Shown here: one piece after another, positions 9,263 through 9,717 of the stretch
Layout of the letters: every line of letters starts with the position of its first letter
How positions within the stretch are numbered: the stretch's first letter is position 1
Assembly (NCBI GenBank): GCA_964412455.1
Contig: CAYPOT010000119.1
Coordinates: 1-9,717, forward strand
DNA from: JAAXXJ01 sp964412455
GTDB taxonomy: Bacteria > Nitrospirota > UBA9217
Length of the DNA: 9,717 nucleotides
Direction: 5' to 3'
Notes under the pieces: model-generated
What the model was told of the DNA's origin: nothing
What the model saw: the letters and a program-made list of their open reading frames with translations, nothing else
Databases searched by the model: none
Program-made: the position numbers and the translations under genes

Positions 9263-9323
9263 AGGGTTCATTTCTGGAAAGGGCATTTGGGCAGGGAAGC
9301 TTTATAAAATTTCCCCTGCAAGG

Positions 9324-9370
9324 CCGTCACATTTGACGGTTCCGCTAAATGCGACGGCTGCACCGGGCGG
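9324..9370 (+). promoter_or_regulatory. Activator binding region (UAS), copy 3
   Basis: This is the best-formed copy. Box A at 9324-9339 (CCGTCACATTTGACGG) has perfectly complementary 6-base ends, and box B at 9342-9357 (CCGCTAAATGCGACGG) is the same motif inverted, two bases further on. The third half-site (9364-9370, CGGGCGG) is degenerate. The distance to the -24 element is 95 bases. Confidence 0.78.
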
Positions 9371-9414
9371 CTTTCTATTTATCTCTGCAACTCACATCCA
9401 TTCTTATCCCACAC

Positions 9415-9427
9415 AATCAATGTGTTA
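9415..9427 (+). promoter_or_regulatory. IHF-like site, copy 3
   Basis: AATCAATGTGTTA matches WATCAANNNNTTR at all fixed positions and ends 25 bases before the -24 element, as in the other two units. Confidence 0.65.
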
Positions 9428-9452
9428 TACCACAGAATCCGCATTTCACCTC

Positions 9453-9468
9453 TGGCACGATAGTTGTA
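9453..9468 (+). promoter_or_regulatory. Sigma-54 (-24/-12) promoter, copy 3, no recognised gene behind it
   Basis: TGGCACG-ATAG-TTGTA has a perfect -24 element and one mismatch in the -12 element. Transcription would start near 9480. In the remaining 240 bases I find no DUF3494 sequence, only a 21-codon ORF and a short repeat, so its target is lost, very small or outside the window. Confidence 0.82.
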
Positions 9469-9528
9469 AGAGATAACGTATACGCCTACGCCAAGAGTCC
9501 TGCCTTTTTTCATTTAACTGAATAAGTA

Positions 9529-9594
9529 ATGAAGAAGTTCAGGTGCGGGGAATTCGCTTCAGCCGTCATTATGGCTGCTTGCACGAACCGCTGA
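9529..9594 (+). pseudogene. Short ORF resembling a cut-off signal peptide
   Basis: A 21-codon ORF, MKKFRCGEFASAVIMAAC then TNR, begins about 50 bases after the predicted start of the third sigma-54 transcript. The MKK start and the small hydrophobic run SAVIMAAC resemble the beginning of an exported protein that is then stopped by TGA. The ribosome binding site is poor. It may be the decayed start of a third secreted protein, or chance. Confidence 0.25.
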
Positions 9595-9717
9595 GTATGT
9601 CCGCAAAGGGCCTCAGCTAAGTCAATCGCTTGGTACTGTCAAAAGTTCTATGAAAAAACGAAGGATATTTTACCGCAGAGATCGCAGAGGTCGCAGAGAA
9701 ATGCAGATCTTGAAATA
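9595..9717. other. Right-end stretch without recognised gene
   Basis: No coding region of useful length is seen on either strand to the window edge. It contains the 9-base tandem repeat at 9674-9700. Confidence 0.5.
9674..9700. repeat. Three tandem 9-base repeats (CGCAGAGAT type)
   Basis: CGCAGAGAT, CGCAGAGGT and CGCAGAGAA follow each other directly. This is the same style of short purine-rich intergenic tract as at 5325-5348, with a different period. Confidence 0.65.

Noticed and set aside
9674..9700. Tandem repeats as a CRISPR array
   Set aside because: Units are 9 bases with no spacers and no cas genes are present.

Overview
The window reads as chromosome of a mesophilic-looking Gram-negative bacterium with roughly balanced to moderately high GC. 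A proteobacterium, with beta- or delta-type relatives, is my best guess from protein style alone; no rRNA, tRNA or marker gene settles it. All recognised genes lie on the + strand.

Layout. Positions 1-3840 look like one signalling operon with almost no spacing: the C-terminal part of a hybrid sensor histidine kinase (cut by the window edge), a REC-GGDEF diguanylate cyclase, and a REC-coiled coil-AAA+-Fis sigma-54 activator (RR1). A 431-base intergenic region then carries an inverted-repeat activator site, an IHF-like site and a -24/-12 promoter in front of a secreted DUF3494 (ice-binding-protein-like) gene (IBP1, 4272-5018) closed by a hairpin terminator. Next come an IS3-family transposase scrap and short intergenic repeats (5019-5652), then a second sigma-54 activator (RR2, 5653-7206), a REP-like palindrome, a second copy of the same activator site/IHF/-24/-12 array, and a second DUF3494 gene (IBP2, 7935-8819) with its own terminator. 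From about 8942 a third unit starts: a broken RR copy with a large internal deletion, followed by a third intact-looking activator site, IHF site and -24/-12 promoter, with no recognisable DUF3494 gene before the window ends.

How it fits together. The window is a tandem array of a module [sigma-54 response regulator - activator sites - sigma-54 promoter - secreted DUF3494 protein], present about 2.5 times and headed by a histidine kinase and a diguanylate cyclase. In all three copies 95-96 bases separate the activator site from the -24 element, and 25-26 bases separate the IHF-like site from it. The two intact activators have nearly identical recognition helices. The simplest model is that the kinase phosphorylates one or both activators, which then switch on both secreted proteins through the shared site, while the REC-GGDEF protein adds a c-di-GMP output to the same signal. 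The signal sensed and the function of the DUF3494 proteins (ice binding, adhesion or surface structure) cannot be read from the sequence.

The array has been recombining. RR1 and RR2 share a 507-base stretch of complete identity inside clearly diverged flanks, the receiver domain of RR2 carries a patch matching the GGDEF gene, and the third RR was lost by a 755-base deletion between 3-base repeats.
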